The position numbers and the translations under genes are program-made. Under the pieces are notes generated by a model that was not told where the DNA came from, ran no database searches, and was given only the letters and a program-made list of their open reading frames with translations. Below are positions 1 to 10,696 of a stretch of DNA of 64,000 bases, piece by piece; the first letter of the stretch is position 1, and every line of letters begins with the position of its first letter. Origin of the DNA: Artemisia argyi (taxonomy: Eukaryota; Streptophyta; Magnoliopsida; Asterales; Asteraceae); NCBI GenBank assembly GCA_030686995.1, contig CM060704.1, forward strand, positions 172,481,718-172,545,717, read 5' to 3'.

Positions 1-170
1 GGCAGTGAAAGACTAAACCAAAAGGTATAATTTGATTGATTTGATTTTAATTTGTTTTTTTTAATAGTTAGTGTTTATTACAACAAGGCTTATTATGAAA
101 TCAAAGATGTTAAATTAGTAGTGCTTTACGTGATTATGTGAAATACATTGTACAGATTTGAACGACTGTC

Positions 171-268
171 GAGGAAGGTGAGAAGAAAACGGCTAGGCTT
201 TCAAAATTTGGATCAACTTCTACTGCTGATCCGCATGACAAAGATAAAAAGAAAGCAAGGGTACTCAG
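171..268 (+). pseudogene. MOS11: MOS11-like exon remnant
   Basis: One exon-like block reads as a lysine-rich peptide with ARLSKFG and KKKARVLR, spaced as in the repeated 'KARxxRFG' blocks of MODIFIER OF SNC1 11, a small nuclear protein linked to mRNA export. The block ends at a good donor (CAG then GTATGT at 269). On the 5' side the only strong acceptor (TACAG, ending at 155) would put an in-frame TGA at 159-161 into the exon, and no other MOS11 exon is recognisable nearby. I therefore treat it as a fragment or decayed copy cut by the window edge. The family call rests on one short motif and is moderate at best. Confidence 0.4.
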
Positions 269-1146
269 GTATGTATTTTATCAAGAATTTTGGTCTTTGA
301 TGAAAGATGTTGTATTATGAATCATTCTTTTACAAGTTTGTAGGAAGAAAAGGTAATGGCAATAATAAAAAAGTTGAGCATAACATCACTATTATTAGTT
401 TCATTAATCAACTTTGTGGAGGTAAATCTATCAACAAGCAGCTACCCTAATCTTTTTAGTCTTCTATGATCCACGAGCTTCTTTCAATATTCATCAGGGC
501 ACCTTAGATGTTGCAATCTGTTACATGTATGGAACTTTATACATAACCAAGATATTTTGGGCTATTATAACATATGACGACGGGAGAGGATAGCATAACC
601 ATGTGGATTAAACCACATGTTTAATAAAGCTCAATACTATTGCTTTATACTAACAACCACATTTAATGCAAGTTTGTTGGTGTCCGCTACCCGTTGATGG
701 ATAGGTTATTGTTTGAAGAAAGGACAGTCGCAAAAACTCAAATTACTCATTTTGAATAAATATGGTATGGACTATTTGTTTTAATTTATGGCTATATGTG
801 ATATGTACTTTATGTTCTTAATATTTGATCAGATTGCATTCTTTTTCAATGTGCAATGGAATCATTTTCATGACTTAACCATCTAAAGTATATAAGTCAT
901 AATAATAAGATATTGTGATAGTATACTTAAATTCAATGCCCTGTATACCATGGAGTCATTTTAATGACTTAACCATCTAAGTTTATGAAATACAGCTTTT
1001 TGCTTAACAATGTGTTGTAGATGTTAGCATAATGACAAAGACCTGATAAAACGTGAGTTACATTTTCCATTTGAAATCATGTTTTATTTGTATCTTTTGA
1101 TTACGCTTTTTCTCGGTTCTTGAGATTTGTCTTTATTTAATTCCAG

Positions 1147-1451
1147 GCAAAGTTGCTTGCTAAGAAATATGAAGTTGTACAAACAGGTGGCATAATTGGC
1201 CTCTAACTTAGCTATCGAGGAGGCGTCTTTCCGCGATATTCAGGTAGCGTCAAGAGTGTGGCTGATCATGAGGTGTGCATTTAGTTATCATATAAAAAAA
1301 CTAGAACTAAATGTTTCTCTTTTGGCTCTATTCTTTGAAGCTAACTATTTCTTTTGTCCCATTTGCTTCTCAGGTTTCTAATGGAGAAAGATTGCCTATA
1401 GAAGTTAAAGAGTTGGTCTCATGTGATATGTATCCGCAAGTAAGAGTGTGA
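1147..1451 (+). pseudogene. Unidentified two-exon coding remnant
   Basis: Two exon-like blocks, 1147-1272 and 1374-1451, are each bounded by plausible splice signals (TTCCAG before the first, GAG|GTGTGC after it, TTCTCAG before the second). They join in frame and end at TGA 1449-1451. The first block begins with AKLLAKKYEVVQTGG and has one internal TAA after GGIIGL; it then continues as a glycine- and serine-rich peptide. I do not recognise the family. It could be the decayed 3' end of the gene that supplied the MOS11-like exon upstream, or unrelated. Confidence 0.25.
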
Positions 1452-2370
1452 CTAATGGAAAAGATACATTAAGTAATAAGTTAGTTATGATGGTCGTGGT
1501 CGTAATTGAGCTCCTCTATATACACGACAATACTATCTGTTGTATTTCATGTTGTACTTGGATTGAATGGTATTAGTGTCAATGATTATAGTAGGAGTTA
1601 CTGTTTTCGAAACATATTAGCAGGCTGATTTTTGGGATGCTAATGGTTTTTTTCTTACTTATAACATGAAAAAAAGCACATTACAAGTCTTTCAAAAATC
1701 ACATTTCAAGTATTTCGAGTAGCACATTGCTCCCTTCCCTAATCTTTTTTTTAACCTGTCTTATTTTGATGACTTCATTGTGTTTTATGGTTTGTTGACA
1801 GTATAAACTTTAAATATTCGGCTACCAGACACTAAATAAGTTGTGTAGTAAATTGGATAAGCGCCAAGTTATGTTATTCTACTACCATTAGAAGTATTGG
1901 AAGTATATGGTCGTTTCATAGTTTAATAGATGTATTTAGTTAAGTATATTCAACTTAGGAAGCATTACATATGTCATTGCCTTTTATTTGTTTCTTCTTT
2001 TGAACTTTTTTTAGGTCTAATGAGACAGGTAACAAAGATACAGTTGCAAGTCTAATGGCGCCCTTAATGGAAGTGCTGCACACAACTATGACATGTGAAT
2101 GTGTTTATGTACGTGAAACAGTGATTTCTACATAATTTATTTGTTCTTATACTTTTCATTTTTGTTTTTACATATAATATATGAACATTTTTTTTTTTGT
2201 TCTCAACTTTTTGGTTTAAGATAGTTGCAGTTATTCATTATTTATTTACGTCTGGTCAAATTTCGTCAAATAATATCATGAAACGAACCCGCCCATCGGG
2301 CAGGTTATGAAGCTAGTAAACTATTAAGCTGTATATAAGCTTAAACAAACACCCCCTAACTTTTATTTAG
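1452..2370. other. AT-rich intergenic stretch
   Basis: I see no gene-like ORF and no recognisable repeat here. The stretch is AT-rich with scattered poly-T. It ends at the left border of MULE-1. Bases 2361-2369 (TTTTATTTA) form the left half of a probable 9-bp target duplication. Confidence 0.4.
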
Positions 2371-2686
2371 GGCAAATCGCATAAAAAAGTACCAATCTTA
2401 TGTTCAATTTCAATTAAAGGTACCCATCTTTTTTTTTCTTTTTTTTTTTCAATATAAGGTGCCCGACTTATTTAAGGTCACTTTTTATCTTTTATCTGAT
2501 TACCCCTAAAATTGAGTGCCACGTCATTATATTCATTATATAACATATTGATGGTCAAAATTAGGGTTCACGCTAAACATATCTCCCTAAACTGCCTAGC
2601 TCATCAGAATCTTCAAATTGGGTCAATTGGAAGCGAGGAACGCCGGCTGGGAAATTGACAACCTGTGTAATCGTGTTTGAGTGTTA

Positions 2687-4745
2687 TGCAAATGTGGTGA
2701 TGTCTGTGGAAAGTGGACATCTTGGACCCAAAGCAACCCATGAAGAAGATTCTTAGGATGCCCAAATTATAAGGTATTAGGAATATATAAATATGTGGAA
2801 AACTAGAAGGGGGGGTGAATAGTTTTGCGTCTTTTTCGTTTAATAAAAGTTCACTTTCAAAGAATTGATAATAATTTGTAAAAACCTTTGAAGCTAAAGT
2901 ATAGATACAAATTAATTCACATATGTCACATAAATACTACTTATTTAAAGTGTTGAATAGAAATTATAACTTCATATATCTCACTTGATTATAAGTTTGT
3001 ATTTATATATGTATATGTGTTTTAATGATTGTATATACTTTTAATTTACTAATGTATAATTAATGTTTTGAATGGAACCTAGTTTGATCTTTATGTGAAG
3101 CAATATATGCACAACACACAATAATAATAATGTATGAGAAGCAAGTAAGTAAATAAGTAAAGAATGAGAGTAGGAAAGATCAAACCAAGAGACAAAGGAT
3201 TTATAGTGGTTCGGCTACAAGGACACCTTCCTTAACCTACTCTACTCCCCGAGCACCGAACTCGAGAGTTTTCTTCACTAAGTCAATAACCTCCCTTATG
3301 GCGGAGAAAACCGTACACACGAAATGCTTATACCAATTAACGACACAAAGCAAGATGTTGAGTTCTAATCGTAGCTAGAACCAATCTCACACCAAATAAC
3401 ACACCACAACTTCTTCAATACGTCTTCACACCACGAGTATCTTCACGCCTTCACAAAATACTTCACGACTTCAATGTCTTGCTACTTCACAACTTCAAAG
3501 CACCAATGTCTTCACAACTTCAAACCAATAATATCTTTGCACCTTCAAGCCACTAGAGTCTTCACAACTTTAGTCTACTAATGTCTTCAAGTCTTCTCCA
3601 CTTGGAAGCTTCAATTTCTTCACTACTAGTCACTATTGCCACTCTATCCTATCTTCACTACTATCCAACACTATTTCTTCACTTCAAACTCCACTTCACA
3701 ATTACAACACTTCTAGATTCTACAACTAAATCTAGCAAACTAATACATACACCTTATTCACCAAGATATGAAAGATCAACAGATGAAACAAACAAACAAC
3801 TTAGATAGCAAGATGATACTAAGTTGTAATACTTCTAATAGAAGTATTCTTCTCTTTGCACTTGAGTGTTGAGGCTTAAATCACTTTGAAACAAAGATCA
3901 AAGTATATAAGATCAAAGGATTTTTAGAGGATGGAGAGGGATATTTAGATCAGAAAGTTTTTAGTGCAAAAAGGTGAGAAAAATATGTGGAATGATCCAA
4001 TATTTATAGGGCCAGAAAATACTGTTCTGGAGCGTGCCGGTCCCCTTAATAATTAAGGGGGTCGCCTAGTATAATTAAGGGGGCCGCCCTCCTGAACGTT
4101 GGATTTTTTTGTCCTTTTGTGAGGGGAATTTTTCTGGATTAGATTTGCCATTTTTGGTTGAAAATTTGAATTCACAAATTTGTAATGAATAAAACATATT
4201 CTTTTAATTCCAAAAATATTTTGCAAAAGATATAAAATGTTTTGTGACATTTTATAAATATCTAGTGATTAACAAAAATGTTCCTTTGATCTTGTAATAC
4301 ATTAGACACTTTGTTTATCCATACCTTAAGTGATTTAATGGTAAAGATGAGTATTTACTACTAAATACTTGTTCATGTCATAATCTTTGGTTTGATGAGT
4401 TTTCGTTTTGTGATTATCAAAACATAGAGATATCGAAAGATATGAATAACGTTTTTAGTCATTTATTTATATCAACAAAATACTTGATCTAATCTTAAAT
4501 AATATATGACGATTATATTCATTAATGTAGGCCGAAAAAAATGTGTTGTTTTTCATTGGTGGGATCAAGATGTATCTGCAGACTATTACAAAGCAAGAAT
4601 TGTGAAATTGCAAAAGAAAATGAAGCTGGAACACATTGATTTTGAAGAAGAAATTAGGTTGTTGAAGGCAAAAAAAAATAGTTTCTACTTTTGCATAATT
4701 TGTGGCATGATAGGGATGATATGTATTTTGGTTTTTAAGGTGTAA
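2687..4745 (+). pseudogene. GRF zinc-finger / TM accessory gene of MULE-1, broken
   Basis: Exon 1 (2687-2773) encodes a GRF-type finger: CKCG, SWTQSNP, then an in-frame TGA (2741-2743) where the family has Gly in 'NPGRRF', then RRFLGCPNYK and a GT donor. Exon 2 (4531-4745, after TTAATGTAG) continues with KCVVFHWWDQD, a charged coiled-coil helix, and a hydrophobic tail (FYFCIICGMIGMICILVF) like a tail-anchor. The A7 run at 4535-4541 puts the two exons out of frame. The intron holds a 1.6-kb solo LTR. A homologous and intact gene lies in MULE-2 at 46717-46998, which supports the reading. GRF fingers bind nucleic acid in other proteins; the role here is unknown. Confidence 0.6.
2794..4424. mobile_element. 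Solo LTR, copia/SIRE-like
   Basis: The unit starts TGTGGAAAACTAGAAGGGGG and ends GATTATCAAAACA, the terminal style of SIRE/Maximus-type copia LTRs. A typical internal block lies near 3210-3260 (GTGGTTCGGCTACAAGGACA). No internal retroelement domain and no second LTR are present, so it looks like a solo LTR. It sits inside the intron of the MULE-1 GRF pseudogene and is therefore younger than MULE-1. I could not find a clean 5-bp target duplication, so the exact ends are uncertain by several bases. The 3581-3808 reading frame inside it is simple-sequence-like and is not called. Confidence 0.6.
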
Positions 4746-4762
4746 GATGTTGAAGTCAAAGA

Positions 4763-5785
4763 CTAGGTAAGATGTTTGTTGTAATACTGCCTAGTACATG
4801 TATGTGTATCATGTAAAGATCTTATGTGAATTGTTTGCTCACCCCTCATCTTGATTGCTCTCATCCTAAATGAACACCTAGGTTTGTTTGGATCAACTGG
4901 AGGCTCAACCTTCTTTTTCTTTTGATCTAAACCACATCGAACTAACAACTTTTTACTATCACTCTTTTCATACCATAATTGATACCTATTAGCAACTGAA
5001 TAATATATCAAGCAATCTTTCAACTGATCAAAGCTTTCATATCTCTCACCTAAGATAGGCTTTTGTAGCTTCCAATGTGTACTGGGATCATGTATAACCC
5101 ACTTCTCTGTGTCACTCATTTCATCATTTGAATCCCTCATAGGCATATCTCTAATATTTTCCCCCTTTTTCACTTTCTAGATTTGAGAACATCGGATTAA
5201 ACTCTTTTCCAGCCTCTTCTTCATTCTCACTTTCTAAAGGAACATTAAAATCATAGTCATCTAAGCTTTTTTATTGATTTTGCACTGAGCTTTTTTCAGT
5301 CTAACTTGCTTTAACTCCTCTTCACCCTCTGATAAGTGATCAACTGATGCAACATCACTATATCCTTCATCCATATCATCTAACCCACAATTCTCTTCTT
5401 CTTCATTGTCTATCCCACCATTAGTATAACTACTCAAATCCTCATTCTTATGACAAACATACAAACTAATTCTACCATCATTTTTATTCCCAAGTTTCAC
5501 AAATTCTTTCAAATCATCATCACACCTGAGTATCCTAATTCCTTTCGCTAAAGACTTTTTGGTTCGGTTGTAATATATCTCAGTACACGGTATCAGTTGT
5601 TGTTCTAACATATTCAAACATGTCTTCAAATTTGAAACAACTAACTTCGATATTATGCAAGTGAGCTTTTTACCTTTTACATATGCCAATGGATTATGAG
5701 TGAAATGCCCACTGTGATGAACATCCATTGTAAGCAAAATCTTTGAAGATGAAGTCTCCATCCTGCAAACCAACATAAACAACAA
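4763..5785 (-). pseudogene. MULE-1 transposase N-terminus, truncated and frameshifted
   Basis: The minus strand from about 5761 (ATG, METSSSKILL) encodes a PB1-like N-terminal region with the typical MDVHHSGHF opening and an acidic linker. After a stop near 5261 the acidic linker continues in another frame (DDYDFNVPLESENEEEA). A second shift near 5165 leads to the MuDR DNA-binding domain: FDQLKDCLIYYSVANRYQLW, RCGLDQKKK, a Cys, and HDTHTCTRQYYNKHLT. This is the zinc-binding WRKY-GCM1-like module of plant MULE transposases. The DDE catalytic core and SWIM domain are absent; the sequence stops at 4763 next to the GRF pseudogene tail. The product would be non-functional. Confidence 0.65.
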
Positions 5786-5906
5786 ATTAGGGTTTATGAT
5801 TACAGATAAGTAAAAATGGATTAGGGAACCTTATTCATAAATAATCAAAGTTTGAATTAGGATATTGAATTGTATTTGGAAAGGATAAGGGACTACAACT
5901 TGAGAA

Positions 5907-6031
5907 GAGATTGTCTCAAGTTGAAAAAATAACTTGAGTCAAGTTGGACATTTGTGAGCCACTGGATTTGATCCAATGGGTCGCACTTTCACAACTTGAC
6001 TCAAGTTGTTTTTACAACTTGAGACAATCTC
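5907..6031. repeat. Foldback repeat inside MULE-1
   Basis: Two 40-bp arms (5907-5946 and 5992-6031) are inverted copies with only a few mismatches; each contains GATTGTCTCAAGTTG or its complement, and they enclose about 45 bp. The arms are themselves built from alternating CAACTTGA and TCAAGTTG. It could be a small foldback MITE nested in MULE-1 or a local inversion-duplication. It is followed by a poly-T run near 6042-6066. Confidence 0.6.
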
Positions 6032-6434
6032 CTTCCATGATTTTTTTTTTTTTTTTTTTTTTTTTTGTCTGTTGAAATGAAAATATTGACCTTGGTTTTT
6101 GTTCAAAAGAGAAAATGACATATATGTTGACTTTGGTCTTATGGCAAACGTAGGATGGTAGAAATTGACATATAAGATTTATTTTCATATTTGTTACCGG
6201 CAACCGAGCGAGCATGTAAAAACTTTCTGGTATTGCAACAAAAAATAAGCCGGGCACCTTAAATTGAGAAAAAGGAAAAAAATGTGTACTTTTAATTGAA
6301 ATTGTACTTAAGATATGTATTTTTTATCCAATTTGCCTTTTTTATTTTCAGAAAGTCAAAAAAAGAACATGTTTTCTTCTTACCAGAGAGTTAGTGAGAG
6401 AGTGTTTTAGAATTTTAGGTTGAATTGATTTACA

Positions 6435-8273
6435 ATGATGATGAATCGCTCAAATTCCTTGGTTAATCTTTTCTACAAATTTAAAGGTAACAACTCAAAT
6501 TCATACTTTCAGTTTGGTTTAGGATTCTGTCCTCACCACACATTTTTATCAAACCTAATTCACTCAAATTCCTGTCCAAATGCTGATAATTATAAACACC
6601 CTCAATCTAAGTACCAAAAAGTTTCCAATTTGGATGATGCATTGAACCTGTTCGACCAAATGACACACAAACAACCTTTGCCTTCCATTATTAACTTTAC
6701 TCAGTTATTGCAATCTGTCACCAAAATGAAACATTATTCTCATTCGCTCCGTCTTTTCAAACAAATGTGTCTTCTTCGTCGTCTTCCGTTTGATGAATTT
6801 ACAATGAGCGTTGTCGTTAAGTGTTGTTGTCAGTTGCGTCGCACTAAAGACGGTTTTGCTGCCCTAGGATTTTGTTTCAGGCGCGCTATCGTACCAAATG
6901 CGTTCATATTTAGTGCGCTCTTAGATGGGCTTATTTACGAGGCGGAGATATTTTTTAAGAAACTCGTTAAGGAGAAACTGTGTGCACCGGATGTGGTTAT
7001 GTACAACACCATGATTAAAGGGCTTTGCAAGATTGGAAATAATGTTATTGCCGTTGCTTTGCTTAGGCTAATGGATGAACGGGGTTGTAAACCTAATGTT
7101 GTTGCGTATAGCACCGTCATTGATAGTCTTTGCAAGGACGAATTGGTTGATGATGCCTATAAGCTTTTCAAAGAAATGGTTTTCCAGAAAGGCGTCTCGC
7201 CAGATGTCATCACGTACAACTCTTTGATTGATGGCCTTTGTAGCTTCGGTCGTTGGGATGAAGCGTCTAAAATGCTTAAAGATATGTTGGACGATGAAAT
7301 CTCTCCGAATGTACGAACCTTCAGTATATTAGTTGATGCGTATTGCAAAGAAGGTAGATTAGAAGAAGCCGAAGATGTTATCGACATCATGCTTAAAAGA
7401 GATATTCTTCCAAACATAATGATGTATAGTTCACTTATAGATGGTTACTGTTTGCGAGGTGAAATGAGCAAAGCAATATCAGTTTTTGATTCAATGGCGT
7501 TTAGAGGAATATTCCCTGATGTTGTTACATATAATAGTTTGTTAGATGGGTATTGCAAGAGTTTGAAGATAGAAGAGGCCATGAATCTTTTTCATGAAAT
7601 AACCAGAAAAGGTTTGAAACCCGATGTATTCACTTACAGTACCATGATACAAGGACTGTTCCGGGTTGGACGTTGTGGAGATGCCCGCAAATTCTTTGAT
7701 GTAATGCTTGCAAAAGGTATAAAACCAAATGAATGCACTTATCGAATAATCTTGGAGGGTTTTTGCAGCAACCATCAAATAGAAGAGGCACTATCTTTGT
7801 TTCATTTAATAGGTGATGGCAAGTTAAATTCAGATATTAATGTGTACAATATCCTCATCAATGGTGTTGGCAAATGTGGGAAGCTTGATATTGCTAGGGT
7901 TCTTTTCCAGGATCTAACTAATAAAGGTTTGCATCCTGATGTTCAAACATATACTGTGATGATTAGTGGGTTGTGTACGGAAGGTCTTGTGCATGATGCA
8001 AAACAGTTGTTTCTTCAAATGGCAGAGAGTGGTTGCCCGCCGGATAGTGTTGCTTACTGTCTTCTTCTCCAAGGATATTTAAGAAACCAATACTATGATG
8101 ATGTGGAGATGCTTTTACAGGAAATGGATGGAAGAGGTTTCTCACTTGATGCTTCTACTTTATCATTGTTATTAGATCAAACTGCAGCGGGTTCGCTAGA
8201 TACCACTTTACTTGAGTTGATTGGTAATCTTGTGCCAAAAGAACTGATTGATTGTTCTTGTTTTTCTGCCTAA
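6435..8273 (+). CDS. P-class pentatricopeptide repeat protein (Rf-like)
   Basis: A 612-aa intronless ORF starts ATGATGATG. Proteins of this class bind organellar RNA base by base and act in mitochondrial or plastid RNA processing, stability or translation. The first 45 residues are rich in Ser, Asn and Phe with few acids, consistent with an organelle presequence. From about residue 84 to 570 there are about 14 tandem 35-residue motifs with the pattern 'PDVVTYNSLLDGYCK...EEAMNLF'. No E, DYW or SMR domain follows, so it is P class; the motif style resembles restorer-of-fertility-like PPRs. One motif (about residues 154-185, LDGLIYEAEIFF) is several residues short, probably an in-frame deletion. 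MULE-1 ends 97 bp upstream, so promoter and 5' leader may lie partly in transposon sequence. Confidence 0.92.
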   Translation: MMMNRSNSLVNLFYKFKGNNSNSYFQFGLGFCPHHTFLSNLIHSNSCPNADNYKHPQSKYQKVSNLDDALNLFDQMTHKQPLPSIINFTQLLQSVTKMKHYSHSLRLFKQMCLLRRLPFDEFTMSVVVKCCCQLRRTKDGFAALGFCFRRAIVPNAFIFSALLDGLIYEAEIFFKKLVKEKLCAPDVVMYNTMIKGLCKIGNNVIAVALLRLMDERGCKPNVVAYSTVIDSLCKDELVDDAYKLFKEMVFQKGVSPDVITYNSLIDGLCSFGRWDEASKMLKDMLDDEISPNVRTFSILVDAYCKEGRLEEAEDVIDIMLKRDILPNIMMYSSLIDGYCLRGEMSKAISVFDSMAFRGIFPDVVTYNSLLDGYCKSLKIEEAMNLFHEITRKGLKPDVFTYSTMIQGLFRVGRCGDARKFFDVMLAKGIKPNECTYRIILEGFCSNHQIEEALSLFHLIGDGKLNSDINVYNILINGVGKCGKLDIARVLFQDLTNKGLHPDVQTYTVMISGLCTEGLVHDAKQLFLQMAESGCPPDSVAYCLLLQGYLRNQYYDDVEMLLQEMDGRGFSLDASTLSLLLDQTAAGSLDTTLLELIGNLVPKELIDCSCFSA

Positions 8274-10100
8274 ATTGCTGTGATGGAGGGAAATTGTAAA
8301 AACGATTGTGTGTTCTGGCATCTTCAGTTTATGAATTCACATCTCTTATGTATTTAAATGACATTTCTAATAACTCGGATTTCTTGAGACATGATTATTC
8401 ACAATTGATCAATTTTTTGTGCTTGTAAGATTTAAAATGTGGATGTCATTGCTTCATCAAAAATTATCATGTTTTTTAAATCAGCAACATTTTGAAACCT
8501 TTCAGAATGCAATCATGGCAATATTGTTGATCAGCGCACAGGATCTGCTCACAAGATCACCATATTCTTCGATCTCTAGCACACTTTGCAGTAAATTGAA
8601 ATGCATAATTGTTTTTAAACTCCGGCTGTCAATTTGTGCAGAATGTCTTGAACTGGTCTTGGTCAAATTTCTTGATGCAGCTGAGGCCTGAGGGCACCAG
8701 CAGGTAATCACATATGTGTCTGTTTCTTGACTGCGTATATATTTAATAGCCAAATGAGATAAACAGTTCATATTGAATCTAATTTTTGTTTAACACATTG
8801 AATGATTCGTAGCTATAACTGACTACGCTTACAGGGCTTTATGTTGGATCTTGGTATCATTTTACATTAGTTTCACTGCCTTATGAATCATGCACTTTAC
8901 AAAATTAATCTGTAAATCTCTTGTATAGATCTCTAATAAAGGTATAATCATGGTTACTTTTATAACTAACATCTTGAATTTAGACGCTTCCAAAATTCCA
9001 TATTAGGGAGTGAAATCTCTATCAAGATGTTATGGAACAAATTAAACATTGACTTCGTCACTCATCAAGATAATGAACAATGATACTGGTTTCCGTGCTT
9101 ATGTGAAATATTCAGTCATTAAATGTTGTATCAGCAACTACAAATAGTCTTTTGTTTCTTCTCAGTTTTGGCATGGGGAGTTCGCAGACAGTACAACCCC
9201 GTTTTGAACATCTCTTACTGATATTAGTATGCAATGTCTGGTGTTTCAGTCAAGTCTGAGAATGATTGTCGGTCTACTTGGCATAAAATAAAAGCTCTGT
9301 TTTCTAAAATAAAGTATATATATGGAACGTTGTTCTATCTAGTAATTTAAAGTGTCATATAGATCTAATACAGAGGCTCACATGGGTGGAACTGATATAC
9401 AGGAAACAAAAAAAAAAAAAAAAAAAAAACAAAAAACAAAACAAAACACAGCCTCAATTCTTAAAAGCTTATCCCGATAGGATTGGCAGACACTTCTTGT
9501 TAAGATACAGGTTTAGGACTTACCAGTGAAAGTGAAAAAAGTGCTTGTGGGAGTAGGAATATATAGACTGTGAAGACTTGTTCGTTCGAACATAAACATG
9601 TCATTGTGAAGACTTGCTCTTAAAAATGAGTCATTGTACAACTTGGCTCGCTTGAACATAAACAGCGAGATTGAAGTACATGAGAAGCCGAGCTCGAGCA
9701 CAAATCCAATGTATTCAAGTTTCAAAAAAGATGGGTGCGCTTGAGAGACGAGGAATAAAGGGACTGTGAAGACTTGTTCGAAACAAGTCAAGCAGTGCCC
9801 AACCTTCGAGTCAACTCCGGGTTAAACCACTACTATGATCCACACACGCTCAGGGCATCGTGTTTCCATTTTTAGAAATGGATCAAAAGGAACCCCGGAA
9901 AAGCAAACCATATCTAAACCCACATTTTAAATAGGACACCTCCGATCATCTCGGAGTGCTTTAGGTTTTAAGTTTAACCATATGTGGAACATAGCACCCA
10001 CGCACCCGTTGTTGGACTACTCAATTCACCTTCTTTATTAAGTGCTCCTTAAAAGCTACAATAGGCGATGTAGGATCATGTTTTTATAGTTACTTTATTA
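8274..10100. other. PPR 3' flank and unassigned intergenic DNA
   Basis: I find no convincing gene. The first few hundred bases are probably the PPR 3' UTR. A 21-A run at about 9409-9430, followed by CAAAAAACAAAACAAAAC, could be the tail of an old retroposed sequence, but I see no body for it. Between about 9560 and 9790 the phrase TGTGAAGACTTG recurs three times and CGAACATAAACA occurs in two forms, suggesting remnant repetitive DNA. Confidence 0.35.
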
Positions 10101-10696
10101 GTTATCTGATAATAATAGAAAATTAATTTGATATATTGAACTATATTGTCTAAACAATAAAGATCAACATATATGTAGAAATTATCAATCGCAAACTTTG
10201 CCATACATTTCAATTTCGCTAAAACATATATGAATTTGTTCTAACACTAAGCAGTAGGCAGACTAGGGAATGACCAACCTGAGTCCCTTTTTGCACACCC
10301 TCTAAATTTTAACACACCAGATACAGTAGCGGTGATAGTTTAAGGTATATACACCTCAACAAACAAGAGGGTATATGAATTTTAACTCCCATTAAACCAA
10401 CTAAAAGATCTCTTCAAATCAGTACATCATGAACCAACAGACTCAAAAAAATTACCGCTACATCTCAAATCTATTGTTAGCCACAATAGTCTCATATCGA
10501 TCACGGGCACCCTAAAAAACGACAGAATTCTGATTTTTAAAATAGGCTCAAAAAAGAGTCTGACCAACAAAGAAAAAAGAACTTTACCCTGAACTTTGAG
10601 CTATATATATGTTACAAATCAAATCCTCCGTTTCAAAGGATTGTTTCCCCTACCTACAGTAGACTCTCAAGGCCTCAAATTCTCGTCAACCAACCA

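Larger units (their letters stand above)
2371..6337. mobile_element. MULE-1, non-autonomous Mutator-like element
   Basis: The left terminal inverted repeat (about 2371-2480) begins GGCAAATCGCATAAAAAAGT. Its reverse complement, clearly diverged, lies at about 6230-6337 and shares the core CAATTTCAATTAAA and the AAGGTGCCCG block. Flanking 9-mers TTTTATTTA (2361-2369) and TTTTATTTT (6340-6348) match at 8 of 9 positions, with a 2-bp offset on the right, so the duplication is tentative. Inside are a broken MuDR-type transposase N-terminus on the minus strand and a GRF zinc-finger pseudogene on the plus strand, the latter split by a solo LTR. The right end lies 97 bp before the PPR start codon, so the element supplies sequence next to that promoter. 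It cannot encode a full transposase. Confidence 0.75.

Noticed and set aside
8419..8771. Frames of about 90 aa on both strands downstream of the PPR gene
   Set aside because: They overlap in opposite strands, have no recognisable motif and no splice or codon signature; more likely PPR 3' UTR or intergenic.
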